From Saprospiraceae bacterium (GTDB lineage: Bacteria > Bacteroidota > Bacteroidia > Chitinophagales > Saprospiraceae): a DNA stretch of 11,640 nt. Location of the stretch: assembly GCA_020630455.1 (NCBI GenBank), contig JAHDBK010000065.1, positions 1 through 11,640 on the forward strand, read 5' to 3'. Under the pieces are notes generated by a model. The model was not told the DNA's origin, searched no databases, and worked only from the letters and a program-made list of their open reading frames with translations. Both the position numbers and the translations under genes were made by a program. This document shows positions 1 through 6,063 of this stretch, piece after piece. Within the stretch, counting starts at the first letter, position 1; the number at the start of each line of letters is the position of its first letter.

Positions 1-2
1 AT

Positions 3-131
3 AAATATCAGTACTTTACGGAGGCAAATATGCAAAAAACTTTAAATTGTTTAGAAGATGGCTACACCTTTTATAGTTTAGAAGAAGGTGTAAAAGATTA
101 TATTAGCCAATATTTAATTGATAGAATATAA
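3..131 (+). CDS. hldD: ADP-L-glycero-D-manno-heptose 6-epimerase, C-terminal end (partial)
   Basis: This is the last 42 codons of a gene that enters from the left edge; the frame is open from base 3 to a TAA at 129-131. The visible peptide contains YQYFTEANM near its start and SLEEGVKDYISQYL near its end. From memory of the family, this follows the tail of HldD/RfaD (E. coli has YQAFTQADL ... GY..PF.T..EGV.EYM). That enzyme is an SDR-type NADP-dependent epimerase making ADP-L-glycero-D-manno-heptose for the LPS inner core in the cytoplasm. The Rossmann fold and catalytic Tyr-Lys lie outside the window, so the call rests on the tail alone. A GGAGG at 20-24 before an in-frame ATG at 30 could suggest a separate 33-residue gene, but the upstream residues also fit HldD, so I read it as continuous. 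Confidence 0.7.
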   Translation, partial: KYQYFTEANMQKTLNCLEDGYTFYSLEEGVKDYISQYLIDRI

Positions 132-220
132 GGTAATAAAAAATAGACATTAGACTTTTAAGCCATCATTAATAAAGAAAATTCTTTATCATTTGAAGGT
201 TTAAATATATTAAAAAATAG

Positions 221-253
221 TACTCAATACTAATTACTCAATACTCAATACTA
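221..253. repeat. Short tandem repeat tract (ACTCAAT/CAATACT units), left copy
   Basis: The 7-bp unit CAATACT occurs three times here, with an interruption (AATTA) after the first. The tract ends 3 bp before the ribH start codon. The 19 bases at 235-253 are the exact reverse complement of 1707-1725, beyond the esterase gene. A related two-unit 7-mer (TAGACAT, TAGACTT) lies at 144-157 in the same gap. Function is unknown; it looks like an intergenic microrepeat rather than a promoter. Confidence 0.8.
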
Positions 254-256
254 AAA

Positions 257-778
257 ATGAGCAGTGCTTTAAAAAATTTATCTGAATACGACGAAAATAA
301 TATACCTGATGCTAAGGAATTAAAATTCGGTATTATTGTATCAGATTGGAACAAAGAAATTACCCATGCTTTATATGAAGGCTGTTATGATACCCTCATC
401 AAGCACGGAGCAGAAGAGGATAATATATTCACATTGCAAGTACCAGGTACTTTTGAGTTGCCAGCAGGAGCTAGGACTCTTTTCAGCCACGAAAAAGTAA
501 ACGCCATGATTTGTATTGGATGTGTCATCAAAGGAGAAACTTCTCATAATGAATACATCAATCAATCTGTAGCTCAAGGCTTAATCAGCCTAAGCATAAT
601 GACAAATGTGCCTCATATTTTTGGAGTACTCACTCCTAATGACGAGCAACAAGCAAAAGACAGAGCTGGGGGAAAATATGGAAACAAAGGAGTGGAAGCA
701 GCCGTTACTGCTTTGAGAATGGCGAATTTAGATAATTCATTAAAAAAAGAAACCAAAGGAATTGGCTTTAAAAAGTAA
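257..778 (+). CDS. ribH: 6,7-dimethyl-8-ribityllumazine synthase
   Basis: RibH catalyses the penultimate step of riboflavin synthesis, condensing 5-amino-6-ribitylamino-uracil with 3,4-dihydroxy-2-butanone 4-phosphate, and normally assembles into cytoplasmic pentamers or icosahedral capsids. The 173-residue protein has all the family landmarks: FGIIVSDWN (24-32, with Trp31 at the ring-stacking position), PGTFELP (64-70), GETSH (93-97, His97 as the catalytic histidine) and the phosphate-binding DRAGGKYGNKG (135-145, Arg136). About 20 extra N-terminal residues precede the core, and the length is slightly above the usual 150-170. The ATG at 257 sits just after a CAATACT repeat tract, with no Shine-Dalgarno site. 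No FMN riboswitch is visible upstream and no other rib gene is adjacent. The esterase gene starts 5 bp after its stop, so the two are probably cotranscribed. Confidence 0.97.
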   Translation: MSSALKNLSEYDENNIPDAKELKFGIIVSDWNKEITHALYEGCYDTLIKHGAEEDNIFTLQVPGTFELPAGARTLFSHEKVNAMICIGCVIKGETSHNEYINQSVAQGLISLSIMTNVPHIFGVLTPNDEQQAKDRAGGKYGNKGVEAAVTALRMANLDNSLKKETKGIGFKK

Positions 779-783
779 GGAAA

Positions 784-1704
784 ATGAGTTTGCAAAATGA
801 CATTATCAAATTCGTTATGATGTATGGTCGGCGAGTGGTTGAAAAAGACGAGGATATTGATTTGAAAAACTTACGCCGCAGCTTAGACGAATTATTTACA
901 AGAACATTTATTACGCCTTGGACGGTAAGTGTTAGTCCAATTACCTTGAAAGGAATAGAAGCAGAAATCATTACTCCTAATGAATTAAAAAGAGAAGATT
1001 GTATCATCTTATTTGCTCATGGTGGCGGTTTTTTTATGGGCAGTATTAACACTCATCGTTCTTTAGCTGCTTGGGTAGTCCATGAAACGGGAATTCCTGC
1101 TGTTATTTTTAATTATAGATTAGCCCCTGAACATCCTTTCCCTGCTGGAAGAGATGATTTAATTAAAGTATACGGAGAATTAATGAAAGAATATCCTCAT
1201 GAACGAATTGCTTTTGTAGGAGATTCTGCTGGTGGTGGTATTATCGTTCAAGCATTATTAGCTATGCAAGAATTGAATATGAAAATGCCCGCTTGTGCCG
1301 CATTAATGTCTCCTTTTTTAGACTTGACTTGTTCAAGTAGAAGTATTAAAGAAAATGAAGATAAAGACACATTTGTCGTTCCTAAAATCATAAAATCTAT
1401 TATCCCTCACTATATTCAAGAACCATATAAGCCTGATTCCTCAATTGTTAATCCACTTTATGCTGATATTTCTGGATTTCCTCCTACTATCATTCATGTA
1501 GGTTCGATTGAAACGCTTCGGGATGACTCTAGAAATTTAGCCGCTAGATTAGAAGCCTTTGATGTTGAATGTGAATTTTGGGAATATGAAGGTCTTCCTC
1601 ACGTTTGGCAATTCAATCGCCAGTTTTTCTTACCTGAAGCTCAAAAGGCTTTAAGTGAAGCGAAGGATTTTATTTATAAATACATTCCTGAAATAACATA
1701 CTAG
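784..1704 (+). CDS. Alpha/beta hydrolase, HSL-type (family IV) esterase/lipase
   Basis: A 306-residue cytoplasmic carboxylic-ester hydrolase of the hormone-sensitive-lipase (alpha/beta hydrolase fold-3) family. Visible motifs in order are the oxyanion-hole HGGGF (79-83), YRLAPEHPFPA (111-121), the nucleophile elbow GDSAGGG (146-152, Ser148) and the catalytic His273 in GLPHVW. The acid that usually sits in a D-P-L-x-D motif appears as Glu243 in SIETLRDD; Glu at this position is known in part of the family. No signal peptide is seen. It starts 5 bp after ribH and probably shares its transcript, though no link with riboflavin synthesis is evident. The natural substrate cannot be told from sequence; short-chain acyl esters are typical for the family. 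The 3' end runs directly into a CAATACT-type repeat. Confidence 0.92.
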   Translation: MSLQNDIIKFVMMYGRRVVEKDEDIDLKNLRRSLDELFTRTFITPWTVSVSPITLKGIEAEIITPNELKREDCIILFAHGGGFFMGSINTHRSLAAWVVHETGIPAVIFNYRLAPEHPFPAGRDDLIKVYGELMKEYPHERIAFVGDSAGGGIIVQALLAMQELNMKMPACAALMSPFLDLTCSSRSIKENEDKDTFVVPKIIKSIIPHYIQEPYKPDSSIVNPLYADISGFPPTIIHVGSIETLRDDSRNLAARLEAFDVECEFWEYEGLPHVWQFNRQFFLPEAQKALSEAKDFIYKYIPEITY

Positions 1705-1705
1705 A

Positions 1706-1740
1706 TTAGTATTGAGTATTGAGTATTGAGTATTGAGTAT
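1706..1740. repeat. Short tandem repeat tract (AGTATTG units), right copy
   Basis: Four perfect AGTATTG heptamers (1708-1735) plus a partial fifth (AGTAT). AGTATTG is the reverse complement of the CAATACT unit before ribH; 1707-1725 matches 235-253 inverted over 19 bases. The tract begins two bases after the esterase stop and supplies the only near-upstream start codon (TTG at 1726) of the next open frame. Confidence 0.85.
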
Positions 1741-2325
1741 TTTACAATATTAATAACAAAATTTCTTTATAAATTGAATATTTTATTTCATAATAATATA
1801 AAAAATATTCTTTTAAGTAAGAATATACATACTTGGGAGCAATTGACTGACTATGTATCTCAAATTCCTTATGGTAGAAATTCTAATAGAATTGATTTTT
1901 CATTAGTCATTAAAGAAAACAAAGGTACTTGCAGCTCTAAACATGCATTTTTAAAAGATATCGCTATTTTTAATGAACTTCACCATGTAGATTTAAAATT
2001 GGGTATTTATAAAATGAACCATATCAACACCCCTAAGATTAAAAATGAATTGACTAAAAATCATTTAAAATATATACCAGAAGCACATTGTTATCTTACG
2101 ATTCATAATAAAAGGAAAGACTACACTCATCAAGATGCAGATATTTCATTACTTGAAAATGATATTTTATATGAAGAAAGCATTCTCCCAGAACAAGTCA
2201 TTCAATACAAAATTGATTTTCATAAAAATTATATGAAAAATTGGATAAAAGACAATAACATTCAAAATAGTTTTAAAGAAATTTGGCAAATCAGAGAGAA
2301 TTGTATTAAAAAACTTTCCTATTAA
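1726..2325 (+). CDS. Conserved hypothetical protein, transglutaminase-like Cys/His/Asp pattern
   Basis: About 199 residues if read from TTG-1726. I do not recognise a named function. Strongly patterned stretches are PYGRNSNR (48-55), KGTCSSKHAFL (66-76), LGIYKMN (92-98), YIPEAHCYL (116-124) and KRKDYT (129-134). A Cys in G-x-C followed by a helix, then a His in a beta-strand context and a following Asp (Cys69, His121, Asp132), is the layout of transglutaminase-like/papain-fold proteins. I infer that fold, but catalysis is unproven. No signal peptide is obvious. No ATG exists in frame before Met97, which lies past the putative active Cys. The start must therefore be TTG-1726 inside the repeat, TTG-1774, or another non-ATG codon; alternatively the native 5' end was replaced by the repeat. 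The gene converges on truA with a 3-bp overlap. Confidence 0.6.
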   Translation: MSIEYFTILITKFLYKLNILFHNNIKNILLSKNIHTWEQLTDYVSQIPYGRNSNRIDFSLVIKENKGTCSSKHAFLKDIAIFNELHHVDLKLGIYKMNHINTPKIKNELTKNHLKYIPEAHCYLTIHNKRKDYTHQDADISLLENDILYEESILPEQVIQYKIDFHKNYMKNWIKDNNIQNSFKEIWQIRENCIKKLSY

Positions 2326-3062
2326 AAATAATCATACTCAACTTTTGACAAATACAATCCCTCAGCAGGAGCAGAAGTACTTTTTTTCAAAATAGATTGA
2401 TTATCCATCGCCTCTTTTACATCTTCTAGTTTAATTTTTTCCGTAGCGACATTCAAACAAGCTCCTACGATTAATCGTATCATTCCTCTAAGAAATCGGT
2501 TAGAACTCACTTCGTATACCCAATAATAATCGTCCACTTTTTTCCATTTAGAATGCCTTAAGTCGCACAACATCGTTTTGGCATCTGAATGGGTTTTGCA
2601 AAAAGGAGTGAATTCATTATATTTTAATAATAATTGGGCCGTTTCTTGTAATTTATCAAAGTCGGGCATTTGGGTAAAAGGATAAAAATAAAGGGTTTCT
2701 TTTTGGAATGGGTTCTTTCTAAAAACGATATGATATTCATAATTTCTATTAATAGCATCAAAACGAGCATGTGCATCATCTTTTACTTCTTTTATTCCAT
2801 AAAAAACAATATCATCAGGTAAAACTTTATTCAATCGATGTACAAATGACTTGGGAAATGTACCTTCAAAATCAAAATGTAAAACGAAATCACTAGCATG
2901 TACCCCAGCATCAGTTCTCCCACATCCCAAAACCGTAATTTTTTCTCTTAATATTAAAGACATCGCATTTTCAATAGCCTCTTGAACAGAAAGACCTTTT
3001 GGCTGCCTTTGCCAACCGACATAATTTGTGCCTTTATATGCTATCCTTGCGAAATACCTCAT
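2322..3062 (-). CDS. truA: tRNA pseudouridine(38-40) synthase TruA
   Basis: TruA converts uridines 38, 39 and 40 of the tRNA anticodon arm to pseudouridine in the cytoplasm, acting as a homodimer. The 246-residue protein has the standard length. Landmarks are the N-terminal RIAYKGTNYVGWQRQ (6-20), the catalytic loop GRTDAGVHA (48-56, nucleophile Asp51), ARFDAINRNYEY (99-110, with the conserved Tyr near the active site) and NRFLRGMIR (188-196). The ATG start is clear, 23 bp after the rmuC stop, so rmuC and truA are probably one transcript. Its TAA overlaps the TAA of the facing gene in a shared TTAA at 2322-2325, leaving no room for a terminator between them. Confidence 0.97.
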   Translation of the reverse strand: MRYFARIAYKGTNYVGWQRQPKGLSVQEAIENAMSLILREKITVLGCGRTDAGVHASDFVLHFDFEGTFPKSFVHRLNKVLPDDIVFYGIKEVKDDAHARFDAINRNYEYHIVFRKNPFQKETLYFYPFTQMPDFDKLQETAQLLLKYNEFTPFCKTHSDAKTMLCDLRHSKWKKVDDYYWVYEVSSNRFLRGMIRLIVGACLNVATEKIKLEDVKEAMDNQSILKKSTSAPAEGLYLSKVEYDYF

Positions 3063-3068
3063 TTTCAG

Positions 3069-3095
3069 TGTTCAGTTATCATTGTTCAGTTATCA
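3069..3095. repeat. 13-bp tandem repeat at the rmuC/truA junction
   Basis: Two perfect copies of TGTTCAGTTATCA (3069-3081 and 3083-3095), preceded by a partial TTCAGTG (3064-3070). On the minus strand the second copy contains the last two sense codons and the TGA of rmuC. The repeat then fills most of the 23-bp gap before the truA ATG. Its sequence differs from the CAATACT tracts, but its placement at a gene boundary is the same. Confidence 0.8.
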
Positions 3096-4390
3096 AGTAA
3101 TTCTTTGGGTAGTGATTTATTCGTTTTAGCTCCTAGTTTTTTAATTTTTTCGGCACGACCAATCAAAGTATCGCCATATTTAGTAGAGTCAGATAATTTT
3201 CTAATTGCATTATCATATACTTTTTGTGCTTGGTCTAATCGTTTTCCAATTTCTTGCATATCTGCTGTAAAGGAACAAAATTTATCATATAAAAGTCCAC
3301 TTTGTCTAGCGATTTCTAGCACATTTCTTTTTTGTCTTTCTTGTTTCCATATAAATGATACCGTACGCATAGTTGCTAATAAAGTCGAAGTACTCACTAA
3401 AACAATATTTTTATCTAAAGCATCTAAAAATAATTTTGAATCCTTTTGCAATGCCACATTTAAAGCGGACTCTATTGGGATAAACATCAATAAATAATCT
3501 GGAGTTTGTATTTGGTAGAGCATTTGATAATTTTTTGCACTCAAATCAGCAATGTGTTTTTTAATGCTCTGCATATGCAATGATAAAGCAATCTCTTTAT
3601 CTTTTTGCTCATTAGAAGTAAAAAACTGTTCGTAAGATTTTAATGAAACTTTGGAATCTATAATCAAATGTTTATCATCTGGTAGGTGAATTATGAAATC
3701 GGGACGATGTTGTTTTCCTTGCTCATTGAGAAAAGATTGTTGGGTGGAAAAATGCGTTCCTTTTTGTAATCCAGCCTTTTGCAGTAATACTTCTAATTGA
3801 AATTCTCCCCAATCTCCTTGAAATTTATTATCACCTTTCAAAGCATTTACTAAATTATTAGCATCGGTACTCAACTGAGTATTTAATTGCACTAGTTGAT
3901 TGATTTCTGCTTTTAATGTGATTCTTTCTTTATTTTCTTCTTTATATTTTTTTTCAATGCTCTCTTCAAATTCTTTAATTTTTTCTTTGAAAGGACTCAA
4001 TAACTCTTGGAGTTTTTCGTGGTTTTGATGGCTGAATTTTTTGCTTTTTTCTTCTAATAACTTTTCTGCTAAATTAGCAAATCGGTCTTCCATTTTGATG
4101 TGCAATTGTTCTATTTCTTCTTTTTGTAAATTTAATTTTTCTTGTAAATGAATAATATTTTGTTCTTTGGCAGATACTTGAGCCGATAATTGTTTGACTT
4201 CCGTCTCTTTTTCGACTAAATCTGCTTTAAGTACATCCAATTCCGTTTGAAGATGTACGCTAATGTCTTTTAAGACGTATTTATCTTTTAATTCTTCTTG
4301 ACTAATACTATTTTTTAAAGTGGCTCGTGTCCACCACCACATGATGATTATTCCAATCAAAAAACCTAATATCGCAATTAATATTTCCAC
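3086..4390 (-). CDS. rmuC: RmuC family DNA recombination/maintenance protein
   Basis: The 434-residue protein shows the RmuC architecture. A single N-terminal membrane anchor (about residues 2-20, ILIAILGFLIGIIIMWWW) is followed by a long charged coiled coil (about 45-175) and the RmuC nuclease-like domain. That domain opens with GDWGEFQLE (192-200) and carries a PD-(D/E)xK-type pattern: RPDF (229-232, Asp231) and IIDSK (243-247, Asp245, Lys247). In E. coli, RmuC limits inversions at short inverted repeats; the biochemical role is unsettled. The start is GTG at 4388-4390: the frame upstream reaches a TAA within 18 bases without an ATG, and this start includes the whole membrane anchor. The gene reads toward truA and ends inside a 13-bp tandem repeat. 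A TATATTTG promoter candidate and a leader hairpin lie upstream. Confidence 0.92.
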   Translation of the reverse strand: MEILIAILGFLIGIIIMWWWTRATLKNSISQEELKDKYVLKDISVHLQTELDVLKADLVEKETEVKQLSAQVSAKEQNIIHLQEKLNLQKEEIEQLHIKMEDRFANLAEKLLEEKSKKFSHQNHEKLQELLSPFKEKIKEFEESIEKKYKEENKERITLKAEINQLVQLNTQLSTDANNLVNALKGDNKFQGDWGEFQLEVLLQKAGLQKGTHFSTQQSFLNEQGKQHRPDFIIHLPDDKHLIIDSKVSLKSYEQFFTSNEQKDKEIALSLHMQSIKKHIADLSAKNYQMLYQIQTPDYLLMFIPIESALNVALQKDSKLFLDALDKNIVLVSTSTLLATMRTVSFIWKQERQKRNVLEIARQSGLLYDKFCSFTADMQEIGKRLDQAQKVYDNAIRKLSDSTKYGDTLIGRAEKIKKLGAKTNKSLPKELLDN

Positions 4391-4420
4391 AAATATTTTT
4401 TTTAATTATTAATAAAAGAA

Positions 4421-4451
4421 GTTATAGATAAGAATAGACCTTACCTATAAC
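4421..4451 (-). promoter_or_regulatory. Inverted repeat in the probable rmuC 5' leader
   Basis: GTTATAGATAAG (4421-4432) pairs with CTTACCTATAAC (4440-4451): 12 bp with one mismatch around a 7-base loop. It ends 31 bp upstream of the rmuC GTG and would be inside the transcript from the candidate promoter at 4495-4502. It has no immediate long T run on either side, so an operator or leader hairpin is as likely as a weak terminator. Confidence 0.45.
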
Positions 4452-4485
4452 ATTCAATTTATTTTTTAGTCAGTGAAAATTACTA

Positions 4486-4497
4486 TTGGAATTCCAA
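4486..4497. promoter_or_regulatory. 12-bp perfect palindrome overlapping the rmuC promoter candidate
   Basis: TTGGAATTCCAA is a perfect dyad. Its last three bases overlap the minus-strand TATATTTG at 4495-4502, so a dimeric regulator bound here would cover the start of transcription. Function is inferred from position only; palindromes of this length also arise by chance in AT-rich DNA. Confidence 0.3.
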
Positions 4498-4502
4498 ATA
4501 TA
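4495..4502 (-). promoter_or_regulatory. Candidate Bacteroidota -7 promoter element for rmuC
   Basis: TATATTTG on the minus strand is an exact match to TAnnTTTG. It would start transcription near 4488, giving a leader of roughly 100 nt before the GTG. No TTG -33 element is visible at the usual 17-23 bp, which weakens the call. Confidence 0.35.
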
Positions 4503-4591
4503 CTAATTTATATTCAGTTTTATTAAAATTAATAAGTATTCATTAAAATTATTATAAAAAATAACAATAATTATTTATTTTTGATGTTTAT

Positions 4592-4755
4592 TAGACGTTA
4601 TTACGAAAAATTGATTATAGCTAAATTGTCTTTTTAATGATATTCTTCGTTATTCCTCTCAACCATAGCTAAGGCTATGCTTTTCGAGTAATGCCTCGAC
4701 TATAACTAAAAATACTATTTTATCTTTCATAAAAAACTTTTCGTAATAACGTCTA
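4592..4755. mobile_element. MITE-like inverted-repeat element (164 bp, TA-flanked)
   Basis: TAGACGTTATTACGAAAA (4592-4609) is perfectly inverted at 4738-4755. If the outer TA on each side is a duplicated target, the terminal repeats are 16 bp starting GACG and the body is 160 bp. TA duplication is the mark of IS630/Tc1-mariner-type transposition. Inside are further hairpins: CATAGC/GCTATG with a 4-base loop (4664-4679) and TCGAG/CTCGA (4684-4699), plus TTATAG-containing arms. No transposase is encoded, so it would be non-autonomous. It occupies the space directly upstream of the rlpA-like gene. Mobility is inferred; a folded non-mobile intergenic repeat cannot be excluded. Confidence 0.6.
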
Positions 4756-4812
4756 TTTGAATAATAAATATAATAACAAAACTCAATTATATATTACTAA
4801 AACATTTATATT

Positions 4813-5961
4813 ATGAAACAACTAATCATACTTATTTTTTGCTTTCAATTCTCTCTAGGCTTACATGCCCATAATAAAGTAGAATACGGTTTTGCTTCTA
4901 CTTATTCAGACGAATTTCATGGCGTACCTACTGCTTCTGGAGAATTATATAATAAAAACAAACCTACTGCCGCACACAAAACATTGGCTTTTGGTTCAGT
5001 AGTCAAAATCACTAACTTAGATAATAATCGTTCTGTAATTGTACGCATCAATGATAGAGGACCTTTTATTAAAGGATATGTAATCGAAGTCTCTCGTTCT
5101 GCTTCGGAAACATTGAAAATAAAAGAAGGAAAAGCGAAAGTAAAAATTGAAATTGTAAAAGAAGAATCTTATCCAAATCCTTCTGAATTAGATGAAAATT
5201 TATTGGTTGCTAATGATGTAGAGCCATTAGATAGCAAAAGTGATGAATTCGTTCCTAAATCTTATGAAAATAATGATGATAAAAAAGAAGTAAAATCTAC
5301 AGATACAAGTACAAAAACTAAGGCTCCTAATACTAAAAAAGATACTGAACTCAGCCCTTTAAAAGCTGAAGATTATGTGGCTTTTGATTTATATAAAACC
5401 ACTACTTTTGACCCTAAAGAAGGAGGATATGGAGTACAAATAGGAAATTATAATAATTTCCATAATGTATTAAAGGAAACCGCCAAGCTTCAAGAAAATT
5501 GGTTCAGCAATATCATGTTGACTCGTCAAACAGAAGGTGATAAAACTATTTACAAACTCATTATAGGACCTTTTGATTCAAGAGAGGCGGCAGCTTCATA
5601 TCAAAAGAATGCAGATAAAAAAGGAGTAAAAGGTTTTGTAACAGCAGTACAGGCTGTCGAAGGACTTGAAGTATATCAAATCAAGGCAGTTCGACCTGCT
5701 AAAGAAGGCTTTGCAGTTCAAATAATGAATCTAACAGATGCGGATAATGTTATCAAAGAAATTGAAAATCTAAAGAAAAAATGGTTCAAGAATATCCTCG
5801 TAAATGTAGAAAAAGGAGAAGATGGAACACCTGAATACAAAATTCTACTAGGACCATTACCTGATAAAGAAACAGCTGAAAGTTATAAAAAAAGCCTTGC
5901 TAAAAATAAAAAAATCAATGGATTCTTAGTGAATTTGACAGATATTAAAAAAATGGAATAA
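4813..5961 (+). CDS. RlpA-like double-psi beta-barrel protein with two SPOR domains
   Basis: A 382-residue exported protein. Residues 1-20 are a Sec signal peptide with no lipobox Cys. A double-psi beta-barrel of the RlpA type follows (about 24-115), with GFASTY, GVPTASGELYN, TAAHKTLAFGS (52-62) and INDRGPF (79-85). After an acidic/Lys-rich linker (about 116-200) come two SPOR domains, about 204-277 (GYGVQIGNY ... IGPF) and 297-375 (GFAVQIMNL ... LGPL). SPOR domains bind denuded septal peptidoglycan. RlpA of Pseudomonas is a lytic transglycosylase acting on glycan lacking stem peptides. Counting from the conserved His (His55, with Asp81 26 residues on), the residue matching the first catalytic Asp is Asn47, so activity may be altered or lost. 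Many RlpA proteins have one SPOR domain; this has two. It ends before an intrinsic terminator. Confidence 0.88.
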   Translation: MKQLIILIFCFQFSLGLHAHNKVEYGFASTYSDEFHGVPTASGELYNKNKPTAAHKTLAFGSVVKITNLDNNRSVIVRINDRGPFIKGYVIEVSRSASETLKIKEGKAKVKIEIVKEESYPNPSELDENLLVANDVEPLDSKSDEFVPKSYENNDDKKEVKSTDTSTKTKAPNTKKDTELSPLKAEDYVAFDLYKTTTFDPKEGGYGVQIGNYNNFHNVLKETAKLQENWFSNIMLTRQTEGDKTIYKLIIGPFDSREAAASYQKNADKKGVKGFVTAVQAVEGLEVYQIKAVRPAKEGFAVQIMNLTDADNVIKEIENLKKKWFKNILVNVEKGEDGTPEYKILLGPLPDKETAESYKKSLAKNKKINGFLVNLTDIKKME

Positions 5962-5989
5962 TTTTTATATTAAAAGTAAAAATAATATG

Positions 5990-6028
5990 AATGCCTTGAA
6001 GATAAAATTCAAGGCATTTTTTATTTTT
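5990..6028 (+). terminator. Intrinsic (rho-independent) terminator after the rlpA-like gene
   Basis: AATGCCTTGAA (5990-6000) pairs perfectly with TTCAAGGCATT (6008-6018), an 11-bp stem with a 7-base loop, and is followed by a T-rich tail (TTTTATTTTT) to about 6028. It lies 28 bp after the stop codon, so it ends that transcript. It is the only textbook terminator I see in the window. Confidence 0.9.
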
Positions 6029-6029
6029 G
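6022..6029 (+). promoter_or_regulatory. Candidate -7 promoter element for the lipoprotein gene
   Basis: TATTTTTG matches TAnnTTTG exactly. A TTG at 5996-5998 lies 23 bp upstream, at the long end of the usual -33 spacing and inside the terminator stem. Transcription would start near 6036, about 28 nt before the ATG at 6064. The terminator tail and promoter share bases, an economical layout for two separately transcribed genes. Confidence 0.45.
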
Positions 6030-6063
6030 TACAATTCTTAGAATTTTTATAATAATTAATTAT

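Larger units (their letters stand above)
4391..4812. other. 422-bp gene-free region between divergent rmuC and rlpA-like genes
   Basis: Very AT-rich. From left to right it holds an inverted repeat in the probable rmuC leader (4421-4451), a 12-bp palindrome (4486-4497) overlapping a minus-strand TATATTTG (4495-4502), about 90 bp of featureless AT-rich sequence, the 164-bp inverted-repeat element (4592-4755), and about 57 bp of AT-rich sequence before the ATG at 4813. On the minus strand inside the element a 23-codon open frame occurs but has no family resemblance I recognise. I could not pick out a convincing plus-strand promoter for the rlpA-like gene. Confidence 0.7.

Noticed and set aside
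30..131. A 33-codon gene with a GGAGG 5 bp before its ATG.
   Set aside because: The codons before the ATG also fit the HldD tail, and this phylum rarely uses Shine-Dalgarno sites; it is better read as the end of one larger gene.
172..189. Hairpin ATAAAGAA/TTCTTTAT as a terminator for the upstream gene.
   Set aside because: The stem is GC-poor, the loop is only two bases and no T run follows.
132..256. FMN riboswitch before ribH.
   Set aside because: None of the conserved FMN-element segments is visible; the gap is AT-rich and made of short repeats.
221..1740. CRISPR-like array from the repeated CAATACT units.
   Set aside because: Units are 7 bp, directly abutting, without spacers and without cas genes.
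2982..3497. Plus-strand open frame of 171 codons.
   Set aside because: It lies antisense to truA and rmuC, both of which have clear family motifs, and its translation resembles nothing.
4592..4755. Short minus-strand frame inside the inverted-repeat element as a transposase remnant.
   Set aside because: Only 23 codons before a stop and no recognisable DDE or HTH motif; the element is better described by its repeats.
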